Source: Shinella sp. UYSO24
Lineage (GTDB): Bacteria > Pseudomonadota > Alphaproteobacteria > Rhizobiales > Rhizobiaceae
Reading direction: 5' to 3'
NCBI GenBank assembly: GCA_902167985.1
Contig: CABHNZ010000002.1
Location: forward strand, 310,001 to 374,000
Length of the DNA: 64,000 nt
Notes under the pieces: model-generated
What the model saw: only the letters and a program-made list of their open reading frames with translations
Told to the model about the DNA's origin: nothing
The model's database searches: none
Made by a program: the position numbers and the translations under genes
Shown: positions 1 to 9,042 of the stretch, in pieces
Layout of the letters: every line of letters starts with the position of its first letter
How positions within the stretch are numbered: position 1 is the stretch's first letter

Positions 1-692
1 GCTGAGCGACAGGGGGGCCTCGGCATTGAGTTGCCGCAGAACGTCGCAATAGGCTTCGACATCATACATGCCGTTGCGTGCCGCCTGCGTTCCACTGACG
101 CCGAACCAGACAAGCCGTCTGCCGGCCGAAATGCCATTCTCGCTCACTGCCTTGCGGAAATCGTCAAGCGCTGCGAGGGCCTTGGCATGTTCCGGGCGGT
201 CCGCTGCCGGGGAGGCGGGCGCCTTTTCCACGGCGTCCGGGATGACGCGGAAAGTCATGTCCTTGCGGATATGCTGGCGAAGTTCGTTTTCCAGATAGGG
301 CGAGGGCGTGACCACCATGTCGAACTGATTGACATAGGACGCAGTTTTGCCCGCTTTTCCCGCGTGCCCGCCTTATCCTTCTCGCCCTCGAAATAGATGT
401 TGTCGCTGAGGTCGAGGATGAGCCTTGTGCCGTATTTCTGCTTGAGCCCGACGGCGCGTGCCAGGGATGTCAGCCGGGTGCGCTTGGATAGAACCAGAAT
501 ATCGGGCGCGCCGACAAAGGGAAGAAACTGGAAATACCGCCTGATCTTGTCGGAATAGATGCTGACGGGCGTGCCGGCCTCTCGAAGGGCTTCGACGACC
601 TGTGCACAGCGAATGCGGTAGCTTGCCACATTGATGTCACGCGTCTGGGGCCAGAAGGCGATGCGAGCGTTTTTTTTCATGATTGTTTGCAT
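1..692 (-). CDS. Glycosyltransferase (GT4-like fold), 3' end outside window
   Basis: The N-terminus (ARIAFWPQTRDINVASYRIR) and later segments such as LILDLSDNIYFEGEK and VVTPSPYLENEL look like a GT-B-fold glycosyltransferase that would transfer a sugar in surface polysaccharide synthesis. The C-terminal half lies beyond base 1. The frame breaks near base 340, where a short A run appears one base short; reading on in the next frame gives a continuous protein (ASYVNQFDMVVTPSPYLENEL...). Start is ATG at 692; an ATG at 680 is also possible and neither has a clear ribosome site. The neighbours are further glycan genes. Family placement is moderate; substrate unknown. Confidence 0.6.
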
Positions 693-871
693 GGCCGGTT
701 ATATTCGTGCGGGTTCGTGAAATCAATGTTCGCCAGAAGCCGGTCGGGCTTGCCTTTTATGTCCGCTTGCCGAAAGTCGCGCGGCAGGGCATAGGTCATC
801 GGCGTGACGTGATTTGAGCTTCGAGATGCGTGTCGTCTGATGCGCGACGCAGGGATAAAAGACAAGAGGAT

Positions 872-1344
872 ATGCGCGTGGCTGGAATTGAACTCGATCA
901 GATGGACCTGAAAATCCTGCGCGAGCTGCAAAATGATGGTCGCATGACGAATGTCGAGTTGGCCGAAAGGGTCGGCATTTCCGCGCCGCCCTGTCTGCGT
1001 CGCGTGCGCAAGCTGGAAGAGGCAGGCATTATCGAGGGATATCATGCCATGCTGAACAATTCCAAGCTTGGCTATGATCTCGTCGCCTTCTGCATGGTCG
1101 GACTGAAACACCAGTCGGAGGTCAATCTCAAGGCCTTCGCCGCCGCCACCGAAAAGTGGCCCATCGTCCGGCAGGCCTGGATGGTCTCGGGCGAAAGCGA
1201 TTTCCTTCTGCATTGTCTTGCCGAAAACCTCACTGCCTTCCAGACTTCGTCATCGAGGTTCTGACGGCACATGAACATGTCGATACCGTGCGCAGCATGC
1301 TGACGATCCGGCAGGTGAAGCGTCTCGGCGCCGTCGAATTCTAA
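872..1344 (+). CDS. Lrp/AsnC family transcriptional regulator
   Basis: A 157-residue Lrp-type regulator. The N-terminal helix-turn-helix (LDQMDLKILRELQNDGRMTN, then VELAERVGISAPPCLRRVRKLE) is followed by a RAM ligand-binding domain (VSGESDFLLHCLAENL ... LTIRQVKRLGAVEF). ATG 872 is preferred over an upstream in-frame GTG at 830 because AGAGGA lies just before it. The frame breaks near 1243, where CAGGAC appears as CAGAC (one G lost); the C-terminus continues in the next frame to the stop at 1344. The ligand cannot be read from sequence; family members sense amino acids. Confidence 0.85.
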
Positions 1345-1347
1345 GTG

Positions 1348-2300
1348 ATGCCCGGCTCGGATCGCCCATCGGATCGTCCATGGACCCGGCACATCCTGCG
1401 AACGGGCATCCGGCTGTTTCTCGGTCGTCGCAAGGCCCATTATCAGGACTGGATGCCGGGTCTTTCCATCGGCCCGGCGTCGGTGACGAGGGGCAACGGG
1501 AGGTGGTCTACAAGGGCCGTCCGCTGGTGGCGCTTCGCACGATAGAATGCCTGCGTCAGGAGGCGGGGCCGGAGATCCATATCGTCGGATCAGGACCATC
1601 GATCCGGCGCATGGACATGTCGAGGATTGCGCCGCGCAGCGCCATTCTGCTGAATGGGGCTATCCGCCTGATCGGTGATGGCGTTGCCGAGCCGCTTGCG
1701 ATCGCGATCGAGGACGAGCGGTTCATATACCGGCATTTCGACGGGATCATGCGCCGTATTGCGCCGGGCACGATCTGCCTCCTCTCCGTATCTGTCATGC
1801 GTGCGATCTGCGAGCATGACCGGGACTGGCTTTGCGACAAGCGCGTCATCCTGATCGACAATATCCTGAAGCCCTATGGCATGCCGCGGCTGTCGATCGA
1901 GGCGGTTTCGGATCGCGATTACGTCGTCATTGGCGAGGACCATACGGGCGGAGGCAAGGTCGGGCTGTCTCTCGAGCCGGATCAAGGCGTGTTTCAGGCC
2001 GGGTCGGTTGCCGTGTCCGCGCTGCAATTCGCGCTGGCCTGCCCGGTCGAGACGATCGGCTTCATCGGTATCGACATTTCAAACGCCGCCGAGCCACGCT
2101 TCTATGAAGCATCCAATACGGCAGCGTTTTCCGGCGTCGCTCTCGCCGAGGGGCGGATTCTCGCCCATATCCGTCTCGCACTTGCTCTTGCACAGGGGAA
2201 AGACATTCGGTTCTTGAATTTTTCGCCCGTATCCGCTTTAGCAAAGCTCGATCTAAAATATGACCCCCGGTTGACGCTTGGCGTCGACAATGGAGTGTAG
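1348..2300 (+). CDS. DUF115/MptE-like Rossmann-fold protein, probable surface glycan gene
   Basis: About 317 residues once one lost base near 1500 is restored. It carries a Rossmann-like signature (EIHIVGSGPSIRRMDMSRI), then AILLNGAIRLI and later TIGFIGIDIS, as seen in DUF115/MptE-like and sialyltransferase-like proteins that often sit in polysaccharide loci. It ends one base before the start of the next glycosyltransferase, so the two are probably co-transcribed. The start is uncertain: ATG 1348 or GTG 1345, both tight against the Lrp stop and with weak ribosome sites. The reaction is not known. Confidence 0.5.
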
Positions 2301-2301
2301 A

Positions 2302-3221
2302 ATGCGCCTTTTCGGCAAGAAGAAGCCACCGTTTTCGAAGCAGCTTGCGGTGACGCCGCCCAAGGCAAAGCCGGGCAGGCACGGTGTTGCCATCGCAGCG
2401 ACGGTGAAGAACGAGGCGGAGTATATCGCCGACTGGGCCCTGTTTCATCGCAGCGTCGGCGTGCGGCATTTCTATATCTATGACGATGGTTCCTCCGACG
2501 AAAGCATTGCCATTCTGCGCTCCATTCTTGGTCCGGACGAGCTGACCGTCACGCCATGGATCAGCCGCATGGTGGACCTTTCGGAGAAGAAGCCGTTGAA
2601 CGGCCAGGTCATCGCCTATGCTCATGCGGTGCTGAATTTCGGTGCCGATTACAAGTGGATGGCGTTTATCGACGTCGACGAATTCCTGCTGCCGAAGAGC
2701 GGAAGCACGGTGGAGGAAGCGCTTGCCGAGGTGAAGGGCTTTCCGAATGTTTCCCTGCCCTGGCACATGTTCGCCACGAGCGGGCACAAGACGAAGCCGC
2801 AGGCTCGATCCTGCGCAATTTCACACTGCGTGGTCGCGAGCCGATTACCCGCCGGAAAAATGCAATGAATTTCAAGTGCATCGTTGATCCGTGCGAAGTC
2901 ACGGAAGTCAGCGTGCATCTGTTCGGTACACGGGAATTTGGCGAGAAGACCGCCAATGACGTCGGCTTTCTTGCCGATCGCCGCGGTCGCAAGCGGCCGC
3001 CCTTCTATTCGGCCAAAAATCTCCAGCTGAACCACTATTACAGCAAGTCTGAAGAGGAATTGCGGGCAAAGCTTGCCCGTGGGCCGGCTTCACCGGGCCC
3101 GCGCAGCCGCTATGAAGAGCGGGTGATGATCGCTGTGCAGAATATCGAAGCAGACCAGATCGAGGATCTGGCGATGATCGAGTTTCTCGATCGCAACGGG
3201 ATCCGCCTGTCGGGCGAATGA
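2302..3221 (+). CDS. Glycosyltransferase family 92/family 2-like
   Basis: The N-terminal GT-A domain shows VAIAATVKNEAEYIADWALFH, FYIYDDGSSDES and the DxD-type FIDVDEFLL, which would bind the nucleotide sugar and metal. This matches Glyco_transf_92-like enzymes common in rhizobial surface-sugar loci. About 306 residues after restoring one base near 2800, where CCGGCAGGC appears as CCGCAGGC; the C-terminal part (GSILRNFTLRG ... LQLNHYYSKS) continues in the next frame. ATG 2302 is preceded by GGAG that overlaps the previous stop. Donor and acceptor unknown. Confidence 0.7.
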
Positions 3222-3225
3222 TCGG

Positions 3226-4338
3226 TCAAAGCCGGCTGTAGACGTCGTGGAGCCGGGCGACTTCGCCCGCTATGTCGAATTTTGTGACGGCGTGGTGGCG
3301 TGACTGCGCCGCGGCTGCCTTGCGGCATGTCTCGTCATCCATGAAAAGGCCGGCCGCCTCCACCATGGCGTCGAGATCATCGCGCGGGATGATGCAGCCG
3401 GTGCCATCCATGCCGCTGACGACCAGTTCGGGGAAGGCGCCGACATCGGTCGCGATCACCGGCACGCCGGTTGCCATGGCCTCGAGCGGGGTCAGGCCAA
3501 AGCCTTCCCAGCGCTGCGGGGCGATGAAAAGATCAAGCGCGCGATACCAGTCATCGATATTGGTGTGTTCGCCGACGAAGAGAATACGGTCGGAAAGGCC
3601 GGCGGACGCGACTTTGCTTTTCAGTTCGGCTTCGAATTCCTGATGCTTGCCGGTGGCACGGCCGGCGATGATGGCGATCCAGTCAGGCCGCTCGGGGAGG
3701 GCCTTTATCATCGCGTCGACGAAGAGATCGGTGCCCTTCTGGTGGCGCACGCGGCCGAAACAGCCGACGATCTTCCTGTCTGCGGGGAGGGCGCGGGCAC
3801 GCTTGGCGTCAGCCTTGTCTGCCGGGGGCGCGAAACGCTCCGTATCGATGCCGTGCAGGATGACGGTGCTCTTCACCTCCAGATAGGAGGCGGTGCGGCC
3901 GCTCGTTGCAATCACCGCATCCATTTTCGAGATCAGCCATTTCGTCCAGCCCGAATGCTTGCGCTGCGAGGCCGAGGTGAAGGCGATCTTCAATTTCATG
4001 CGCATCACATCGCGCATGAAAATTGCCGGTAGCATCTCGATATTGCGGCGTGCATGCCAGACGCGATGGGCGCGGCCCTTCGGCGGCGTCCAGAGCGACA
4101 GGAGATCGCGAAACCTTATATGCGGCACGCGGCCGGGCAGGCCGGGGCCAAGGGCGGCCACCTTGTGGCCTGCCGCATGCTGGATGGGCACGAGCTGGAT
4201 GATCGTCGAGGTGACGCCGGAGAGGCGCCGCTTGAAATTCGGCGCAATCACCTCGACGTCACGGATATCGACAACGACATTATCCGGGGCGCCTGATATC
4301 GCGCTGCCGGCCATGCCATTGTCCTTCTTGTCAGTCAC
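3226..4338 (-). CDS. lpsB: LPS core mannosyltransferase, LpsB/LpcC type
   Basis: An intact 370-residue GT-B glycosyltransferase. The N-terminal stretch VEVIAPNFKRRLSGVTSTII and the downstream VWHARRNIEML and DAVIATSGRTASYLEV are the hallmarks of rhizobial LpsB/LpcC, which adds mannose to the inner core of lipopolysaccharide at the cytoplasmic face of the membrane. The C-terminal donor site is visible as APQRWEGFGLTPLEAMATGVPVIATDVGA. It lies directly downstream of greA on the same strand, as in related rhizobia. Assignment rests on recalled family sequence, without alignment. Confidence 0.85.
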   Translation of the reverse strand: MTDKKDNGMAGSAISGAPDNVVVDIRDVEVIAPNFKRRLSGVTSTIIQLVPIQHAAGHKVAALGPGLPGRVPHIRFRDLLSLWTPPKGRAHRVWHARRNIEMLPAIFMRDVMRMKLKIAFTSASQRKHSGWTKWLISKMDAVIATSGRTASYLEVKSTVILHGIDTERFAPPADKADAKRARALPADRKIVGCFGRVRHQKGTDLFVDAMIKALPERPDWIAIIAGRATGKHQEFEAELKSKVASAGLSDRILFVGEHTNIDDWYRALDLFIAPQRWEGFGLTPLEAMATGVPVIATDVGAFPELVVSGMDGTGCIIPRDDLDAMVEAAGLFMDDETCRKAAAAQSRHHAVTKFDIAGEVARLHDVYSRL

Positions 4339-4344
4339 GGGAAA

Positions 4345-4820
4345 TCAGCCCCAGGAAATGGAGAGGATCTCATAGCCCTTGGAGCCGCCCGGAGCGACGA
4401 CTTCGATCGAATCGCCGGCTTCCTTGCCGATCAGCGCGCGGCGATCGGCGACGAGATCGAGATGCGGCCGGCCTTCACGTCGGCTTCCTGATCGCCGACG
4501 ATCTGGTAGGTCCTTTCCTCTTCCGTATCTTCGTCCACCAGCTTGACGGTGGCGCCGAACTTGATGGTCGAACCGGACATCTTGGAGAGATCGATCACTT
4601 CGGCGCGGGCGGTGAAATCCTCAAGCTCGGTGATACGGCCTTCGTTATGGCTCTGCGCCTCCTTGGCAGCATGGTATTCGGCATTTTCGGAAAGGTCGCC
4701 ATGGGCGCGCGCTTCGGCGATCGCCTCGATGATACGGGGACGCTCTTCCTGCTGGCGCCAGCGCAGTTCTTCCTGCAGCTTGACGAAGCCGTTCTGCGTC
4801 ATCGGTACCTTTTCAACCAT
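4345..4820 (-). CDS. greA: Transcription elongation factor GreA
   Basis: GreA rescues arrested RNA polymerase by stimulating transcript cleavage. The N-terminal coiled coil ([40 protein letters not shown]) and the FKBP-like C-terminal domain ([20 protein letters not shown]) are both present. The frame breaks near 4437, where ATCGCCCGC appears as ATCGCCGC (one C lost); the true end continues as [16 protein letters not shown] ... ILSISWG with the stop at 4345–4347, giving the usual 158 residues. Loss of this gene would be harmful, so the break is read as a sequence error. Confidence 0.93.
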
Positions 4821-5055
4821 TGCATTGTCCTTCAGGCGCGTGGTCGCGCGCCGGGTTATCGGCTTGGCGCGGCTACAAAAAGAAACAGGTTCCGGAGCAA
4901 AACTTCGGAACCATTCGAAACATCAGAATTTAGGTCACTATAACAGAAATTCGACAGTCCTTGCTAGGAATTTCGAAAGGGCTGTCTGTGATCTCCCCGT
5001 GAAACCATCTGCCGTATTCGCCTCCGATTTGTCAATCTCTTGACTTTGAGGCTTA

Positions 5056-5070
5056 GAACATATAGTGAAC
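5056..5070 (+). promoter_or_regulatory. LexA (SOS) box upstream of the repair cassette
   Basis: The sequence GAAC-ATATAGT-GAAC is an exact match to the alphaproteobacterial LexA operator GTTC-N7-GTTC read on the opposite strand. It lies just before the radical SAM gene and covers a possible GTG start at 5065, which favours the ATG at 5077. It implies that the radical SAM–UdgX operon is induced by DNA damage. Confidence 0.75.
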
Positions 5071-5076
5071 AAACGG

Positions 5077-6308
5077 ATGAAGAAATCGCTGAAAGAACGG
5101 TTGGCGATCCTGTCGGACGCCGCAAAATACGATGCATCCTGCGCCTCCAGCGGCACGTCCTCGCGCAATTCGCTGCAATCGGGCGGGCTCGGCTCGACGG
5201 AAGGCTCGGGCATATGTCACGCCTATGCGCCAGACGGTCGCTGTATCTCGCTTCTGAAAATCCTGCTCACCAATTTCTGCATCTATGACTGCGCCTATTG
5301 CATCAACCGTTCGTCGTCGAATGTCGAGCGGGCGCGTTTTACGCCCGACGAGGTCGTCTGGCTGACGCTGGAATTCTACCGGCGCAATTATATCGAGGGC
5401 CTGTTCCTCTCGTCCGGCATCATCCGCTCCTCCGACCACACGATGGAGGAGATGGTGAAGATCGCCAAGGATTTGAGGACGATCCATCATTTCCGCGGCT
5501 ATATCCATCTGAAGACGATCCCTGAGGCATCTGCGCATCTCATCGAACAGGCGGGCCTTTATGCCGACCGCCTGTCGATCAATATCGAACTTCCGACCGA
5601 TCACGGTATTGCCCGCTATGCGCCGGAAAAGCGGCCGGACAATATCCGCCGCTCGATGGGTGAGCTTCGCCTGAAGATGGAGGAAATGGCCGAACCGACG
5701 CTGCAGACGAAGCGGAGACAAAATTCGTGCCGGCAGGTCAGAGCACGCAGATGATCGTCGGGGCCGATGGCGCCAATGATGCGACCATCCTCGGCACCAG
5801 CGCGCGGCTTTACGGCAGTTATGGTCTGAGACGCGTCTATTATTCGGCCTTTTCGCCGATCCCTGATTCGTCGCGGGCGCTGCCGCTGATCAAGCCGCCG
5901 CTGATGCGCGAGCATCGGCTCTATCAGGCCGACTGGCTCTACCGCTTCTACGGGTTCGACATCAGCGAGATCACCGCAACGCGGGACGACGGCATGCTGG
6001 ACCTCGATCTCGACCCGAAGCTTGCCTGGGCGCTCTCCCATCGCGAGCGGTTTCCCGTCGATGTGAACCGCGCCGACCGGGAAATGCTGCTTCGGGTACC
6101 CGGTTTCGGCACCAAGACGGTGAAGGGCATATTGTCGTCGCGGCGTTTCCGGCGGCTGCGGCTTGAAGACCTGAAACGGCTCGGCGTGTCGCTGAAGAAG
6201 GTGCAGGCCTTCATCGTCTGCGAGGGCTGGACGCCGCATCGGCTGGTTGATCGCACCGATCTGAGGGCGATGTTCCAGCCGAAGCCGGAACAGTTGTCGC
6301 TGCTTTAG
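5077..6308 (+). CDS. Putative DNA modification/repair radical SAM protein
   Basis: The radical SAM cluster motif CIYDCAYC (CxxxCxxC) sits near residue 72, followed by the characteristic RFTPDEVVWLTLEFYRRNYI and GLFLSSGII. A C-terminal helix-hairpin-helix (VNRADREMLLRVPGFGTKTV) suggests DNA binding. Radical SAM proteins of this type almost always sit beside a UdgX gene, as here (11 bp downstream), and are thought to act on damaged or modified DNA; the reaction is unproven. About 410 residues after restoring one A near 5715. ATG 5077 is chosen because the LexA box overlaps the upstream GTG 5065. Confidence 0.85.
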
Positions 6309-6319
6309 AGATATCGGCC

Positions 6320-7786
6320 ATGATCATGTTTCGTCATTCATTGCGCGGCAGGGGTGATCTGACCGAGTGGCGGGATGCGGCGCGCGCCTTTCTGATGGCG
6401 GGCTGCGTGCCGGAAACCATCGAGTGGAACACGATGGACGATGCCGACGGGCTGTTCGGCTTCGATGAGAACCGGCTGCCGCCGCCGGCCGCGGAGCCGC
6501 CGCGGATCACGGTGACGCCGTCCTTTCTCAAGCTTGCGCAGGCTGTGCTCTGCCATTCGGATCCGACGCGGTTTGCGCTTCTCTACCGGCTGCTGTTCCG
6601 GCTCTTTCATTCGCATGGCCTGCTCGACATGGCGGCCGATCCGGATGTGAACGCGGCGCAGAAACTGGCGAAGTCGGTCGGGCGCGATTATCACAAGATG
6701 ACCGCCTTCGTGCGCTTCAAGGAATTGCCGCTGCCCGAAGGCGTTGCGGGCAGGCGGCGGTTCATCGCATGGTTCGAGCCGGATCATTTTATCGTCGCGC
6801 GCGTGGCGCCGTTCTTCCAGCGGCGGTTTACCGATATGGACTGGCTGATCTTCACCCCGAAGGGCTCTGCCTCATGGGATGGCGAGACGCTGCGCGTGAC
6901 CGACGATCCGGCGCAGAAGCCGGATCTGAAGGACGAGACCGACGATCTCTGGCGCATCTATTACGCATCGATCTTCAACCCGGCGCGGCTGAAGGTGAAG
7001 ATGATGATGACGGAGATGCCGAAGAAATACTGGAAGAACCTGCCGGAGGCCGAGCTTATCCCGAGCCTGATTGCCAATGCAGAGCGGCAGGTGATCGAGA
7101 TGGGGCAGCGGGCGGCAAGCGAGCCACAGGCCTTTCACCACCGTATTCAGGAGGCGGCGGCGCGTCAGCCTGTGCCGGAAGGTCCGGCGGCCGGCACGCT
7201 TTCTGCCGTGAAAGAAGAGGCGCGGCGCTGCACGCGCTGCGATATCCATTGCCTTGCCACCCAGACAGTGTTCGGCGAGGGGCCGCAGGATGCGCAGGTG
7301 ATGATTGTCGGCGAGCAGCCGGGTGATCAGGAGGATCTTGCCGGGCGTCCGTTTGTCGGGCCGGCGGGAAAACTGTTCGACGAGACGCTGGCGCTGGTCG
7401 GCATCGATCGGCGGAGGCTCTATGTGACCAATGCGGTCAAGCATTTCAAATACGTGCCGCGGGGAAAAAGGCGCATTCACCAGAAGCCGAATATGGGCGA
7501 GATCCGCCAGTGCCGATGGTGGCTTGGCCAGGAGATCGCGCTCGTCAAGCCGAAGCTCGTGGTTGCCATGGGGGCAAGCGCGCTCTTTGCGCTGACCGAC
7601 ATGAAGCAGAGACTGGAGGATGTGCGCAGCGAGCCTATGCCGATGGAGGACGGGCGGGTGCTGTTTGCGACCGTGCATCCCTCCTATCTCTTGCGTATTC
7701 CCGATGCGGATTTGCGGCAACGGGAGCTGGTGCGGTTCAGGGCAGATATGGAGTCGGTTCAACGACTTATCGGCGCATTCGGATAA
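6320..7786 (+). CDS. udgX: UdgX-family uracil-DNA glycosylase with N-terminal DUF4130 domain
   Basis: An intact 488-residue fusion. Residues about 1–260 form the DUF4130 domain tied to the radical SAM partner; residues about 290–488 form a family 4-like uracil-DNA glycosylase. The UdgX active site GEQPGDQEDLAGRPFVGPAG starts near residue 331, and the R-loop KRRIHQKP contains His387, the residue that in UdgX forms a covalent bond with the uracil-site sugar. Cysteines around 302–310 (CTRCDIHC) and a later Cys can hold the Fe-S cluster. It is the second gene of the LexA-box operon. Confidence 0.92.
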   Translation: MIMFRHSLRGRGDLTEWRDAARAFLMAGCVPETIEWNTMDDADGLFGFDENRLPPPAAEPPRITVTPSFLKLAQAVLCHSDPTRFALLYRLLFRLFHSHGLLDMAADPDVNAAQKLAKSVGRDYHKMTAFVRFKELPLPEGVAGRRRFIAWFEPDHFIVARVAPFFQRRFTDMDWLIFTPKGSASWDGETLRVTDDPAQKPDLKDETDDLWRIYYASIFNPARLKVKMMMTEMPKKYWKNLPEAELIPSLIANAERQVIEMGQRAASEPQAFHHRIQEAAARQPVPEGPAAGTLSAVKEEARRCTRCDIHCLATQTVFGEGPQDAQVMIVGEQPGDQEDLAGRPFVGPAGKLFDETLALVGIDRRRLYVTNAVKHFKYVPRGKRRIHQKPNMGEIRQCRWWLGQEIALVKPKLVVAMGASALFALTDMKQRLEDVRSEPMPMEDGRVLFATVHPSYLLRIPDADLRQRELVRFRADMESVQRLIGAFG

Positions 7787-8006
7787 AGTGATTCACTCTG
7801 AGGGGGGAGGATTTAAGGACGGCCAGCGTGGTCTCGCGGCAGCAACGTGACGTCAATCGGTCGCCCGACCCCGTTCTATAGATAACGGCAGTCGCGCCCT
7901 TGGCGCCGCTTATGACAGATCGGCAGCAATTGTCCAGTTATGTTTGGTTTGGGGGCTCGGAGGCTGCTGTGGCTATGCTGCTTGAACACGAGAGAGCGGG
8001 GGCATT

Positions 8007-8375
8007 TCAGCCAAGAAAGATTGTCTTGATCGATGCCCAGTTGTTGAGGATCGCGATCAAGGCTGTTGCCATGCCGAGCATTGTCGCCAGCTTGCCAATG
8101 GTCGGCAGCGCATCGACACGGGCCGTCAACCGACCGAAATCAAAAGCGGAACGAAGGCCGTCGATCTTGCCTTTGATCTCCGCAGAGCTTTGCAGCAGAG
8201 CCTTGAGGTCGCCCTTGATCTCTCTCATGTCGTCTTCGAGGCGTTTGACGCGTGTTTCCAACTCATCAGCTCCCGGAGGCTCTCTACTGCCGGATGTTAC
8301 CTCATCCTTGCTGTCCGCGACAAAGGGTTTGACTGCCTTGTTTTCGGCCATTTGCTTCGACCCAATCGCTGACAT
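8007..8375 (-). CDS. Small coiled-coil protein with C-terminal membrane anchor, unknown function
   Basis: 122 residues with no recognised family. A charged N-terminus is followed by a heptad-rich segment (ADELETRVKRLEDDMREIKG ... LKALLQSSAEIKGKIDGLRS) predicted to form a coiled coil, then a hydrophobic helix (LATMLGMATALIAILNNW) close to the C-terminus. The layout resembles XhlA/DUF1640-like tail-anchored proteins but no motif proves it. Start could be ATG 8375 or 8351; neither has a strong ribosome site. A long AT-rich palindrome lies 67 bp upstream. Confidence 0.55.
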   Translation of the reverse strand: MSAIGSKQMAENKAVKPFVADSKDEVTSGSREPPGADELETRVKRLEDDMREIKGDLKALLQSSAEIKGKIDGLRSAFDFGRLTARVDALPTIGKLATMLGMATALIAILNNWASIKTIFLG

Positions 8376-8441
8376 GATCAGTGTCCAAGGCGCGGCATGC
8401 CCGCAACTCCGTCTTGAACGCGATTTCGCAAGACGTCAAAT

Positions 8442-8464
8442 AAATATGATAATATATCATATTT
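8442..8464. promoter_or_regulatory. Perfect AT-rich inverted repeat, candidate operator
   Basis: Arms AAATATGATA and TATCATATTT (10 bp, perfect) flank a 3-bp spacer ATA. This is striking in a GC-rich region and sits between two divergent small genes, 67 bp before the start at 8375. It could be an operator for a dimeric repressor or a transcript hairpin. The cognate regulator is not identified. Confidence 0.45.
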
Positions 8465-8534
8465 AAGGTATCGATCCGGGCGCGGAAGTCAATGAGAACA
8501 TAGGTGGAGAGCCAAGCCGGTCTGCCTATGCCCC

Positions 8535-8543
8535 TTATCCACA
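8535..8543 (+). other. Single DnaA-box match
   Basis: TTATCCACA is the perfect DnaA consensus. Only one copy is seen, with no dnaA, AT-rich unwinding element or second box nearby, so it is not evidence of an origin. It could titrate DnaA or be chance. Confidence 0.3.
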
Positions 8544-8716
8544 GCGGCCAATGGTACCGGCGTTAACTTCCGGGCCTGCGATTTCATCATTTTGCACGGC
8601 AGCAAAACGGCCGCAAGAACAGGGTTAACATGGCGTTAGCCTTGTTTCGTCTCTTGCCGAGACAGGTTCCTGTATCATTTTATTCTGCGGCCATATCAAT
8701 TCCGGAGGGCACGCCC

Positions 8717-8833
8717 ATGACGCGGCGGCTTGCAAGCCTGATCATGTCGATCATCCTGAATGTCGCGATATGCGCGGGCGCGCTCGTGGCCATGCTTTTC
8801 ATGTGGCGGATGTTCAGGGATTATGCGGGATAG
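8717..8833 (+). CDS. Small single-pass membrane protein, 38 residues
   Basis: MTRRLASLIMSIILNVAICA opens a basic N-terminus followed by one hydrophobic segment ending in MLFMWRMFRDYAG. ATG 8717 has a good ribosome site (GGAGGG, 7 bp upstream), which argues for a real gene despite its size. Function unknown; positive-inside rules put the N-terminus in the cytoplasm. Confidence 0.55.
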   Translation: MTRRLASLIMSIILNVAICAGALVAMLFMWRMFRDYAG

Positions 8834-8899
8834 AGGTGCGGCTCGGTGGGGCAGGCCGCGCTCCTCAGACTGCCGGCAAAGGCCTGAAACCTCTCTTCC

Positions 8900-8984
8900 G
8901 TCATGCTCGGGCTTGACCCGAGCATCTGCAAATGTCTGATTTTACTGACGTGATTAGATCCTCGGGACAAGCCCGAGGATGACG
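8900..8984. repeat. RIME-like double palindromic intergenic repeat
   Basis: Two imperfect palindromes lie back to back: CATGCTCGGG...CCCGAGCATC at 8902–8926 and GATCCTCGGG...CCCGAGGATG at 8957–8981. This is the typical form of the dispersed palindromic elements of Rhizobiales genomes, found between genes and able to form stem-loops in RNA. No second copy is seen in this window. Confidence 0.7.
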
Positions 8985-9042
8985 ACATTGAGCCGCAGAG
9001 CGGGGCGGCGGCAGGTTTCTGCCGCGCCCGTTTTTCTCACGC

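Larger units (their letters stand above)
8376..8716. other. Intergenic region with an AT-rich palindrome and one DnaA-type box
   Basis: No gene is seen here. The stretch separates the leftward coiled-coil gene from a small rightward membrane-protein gene. It contains the AT-rich perfect palindrome at 8442–8464 and a TTATCCACA match at 8535–8543. Confidence 0.5.

Noticed and set aside
8535..8543. Replication origin suggested by a DnaA box
   Set aside because: One box only, with no cluster, dnaA gene or partition genes nearby.
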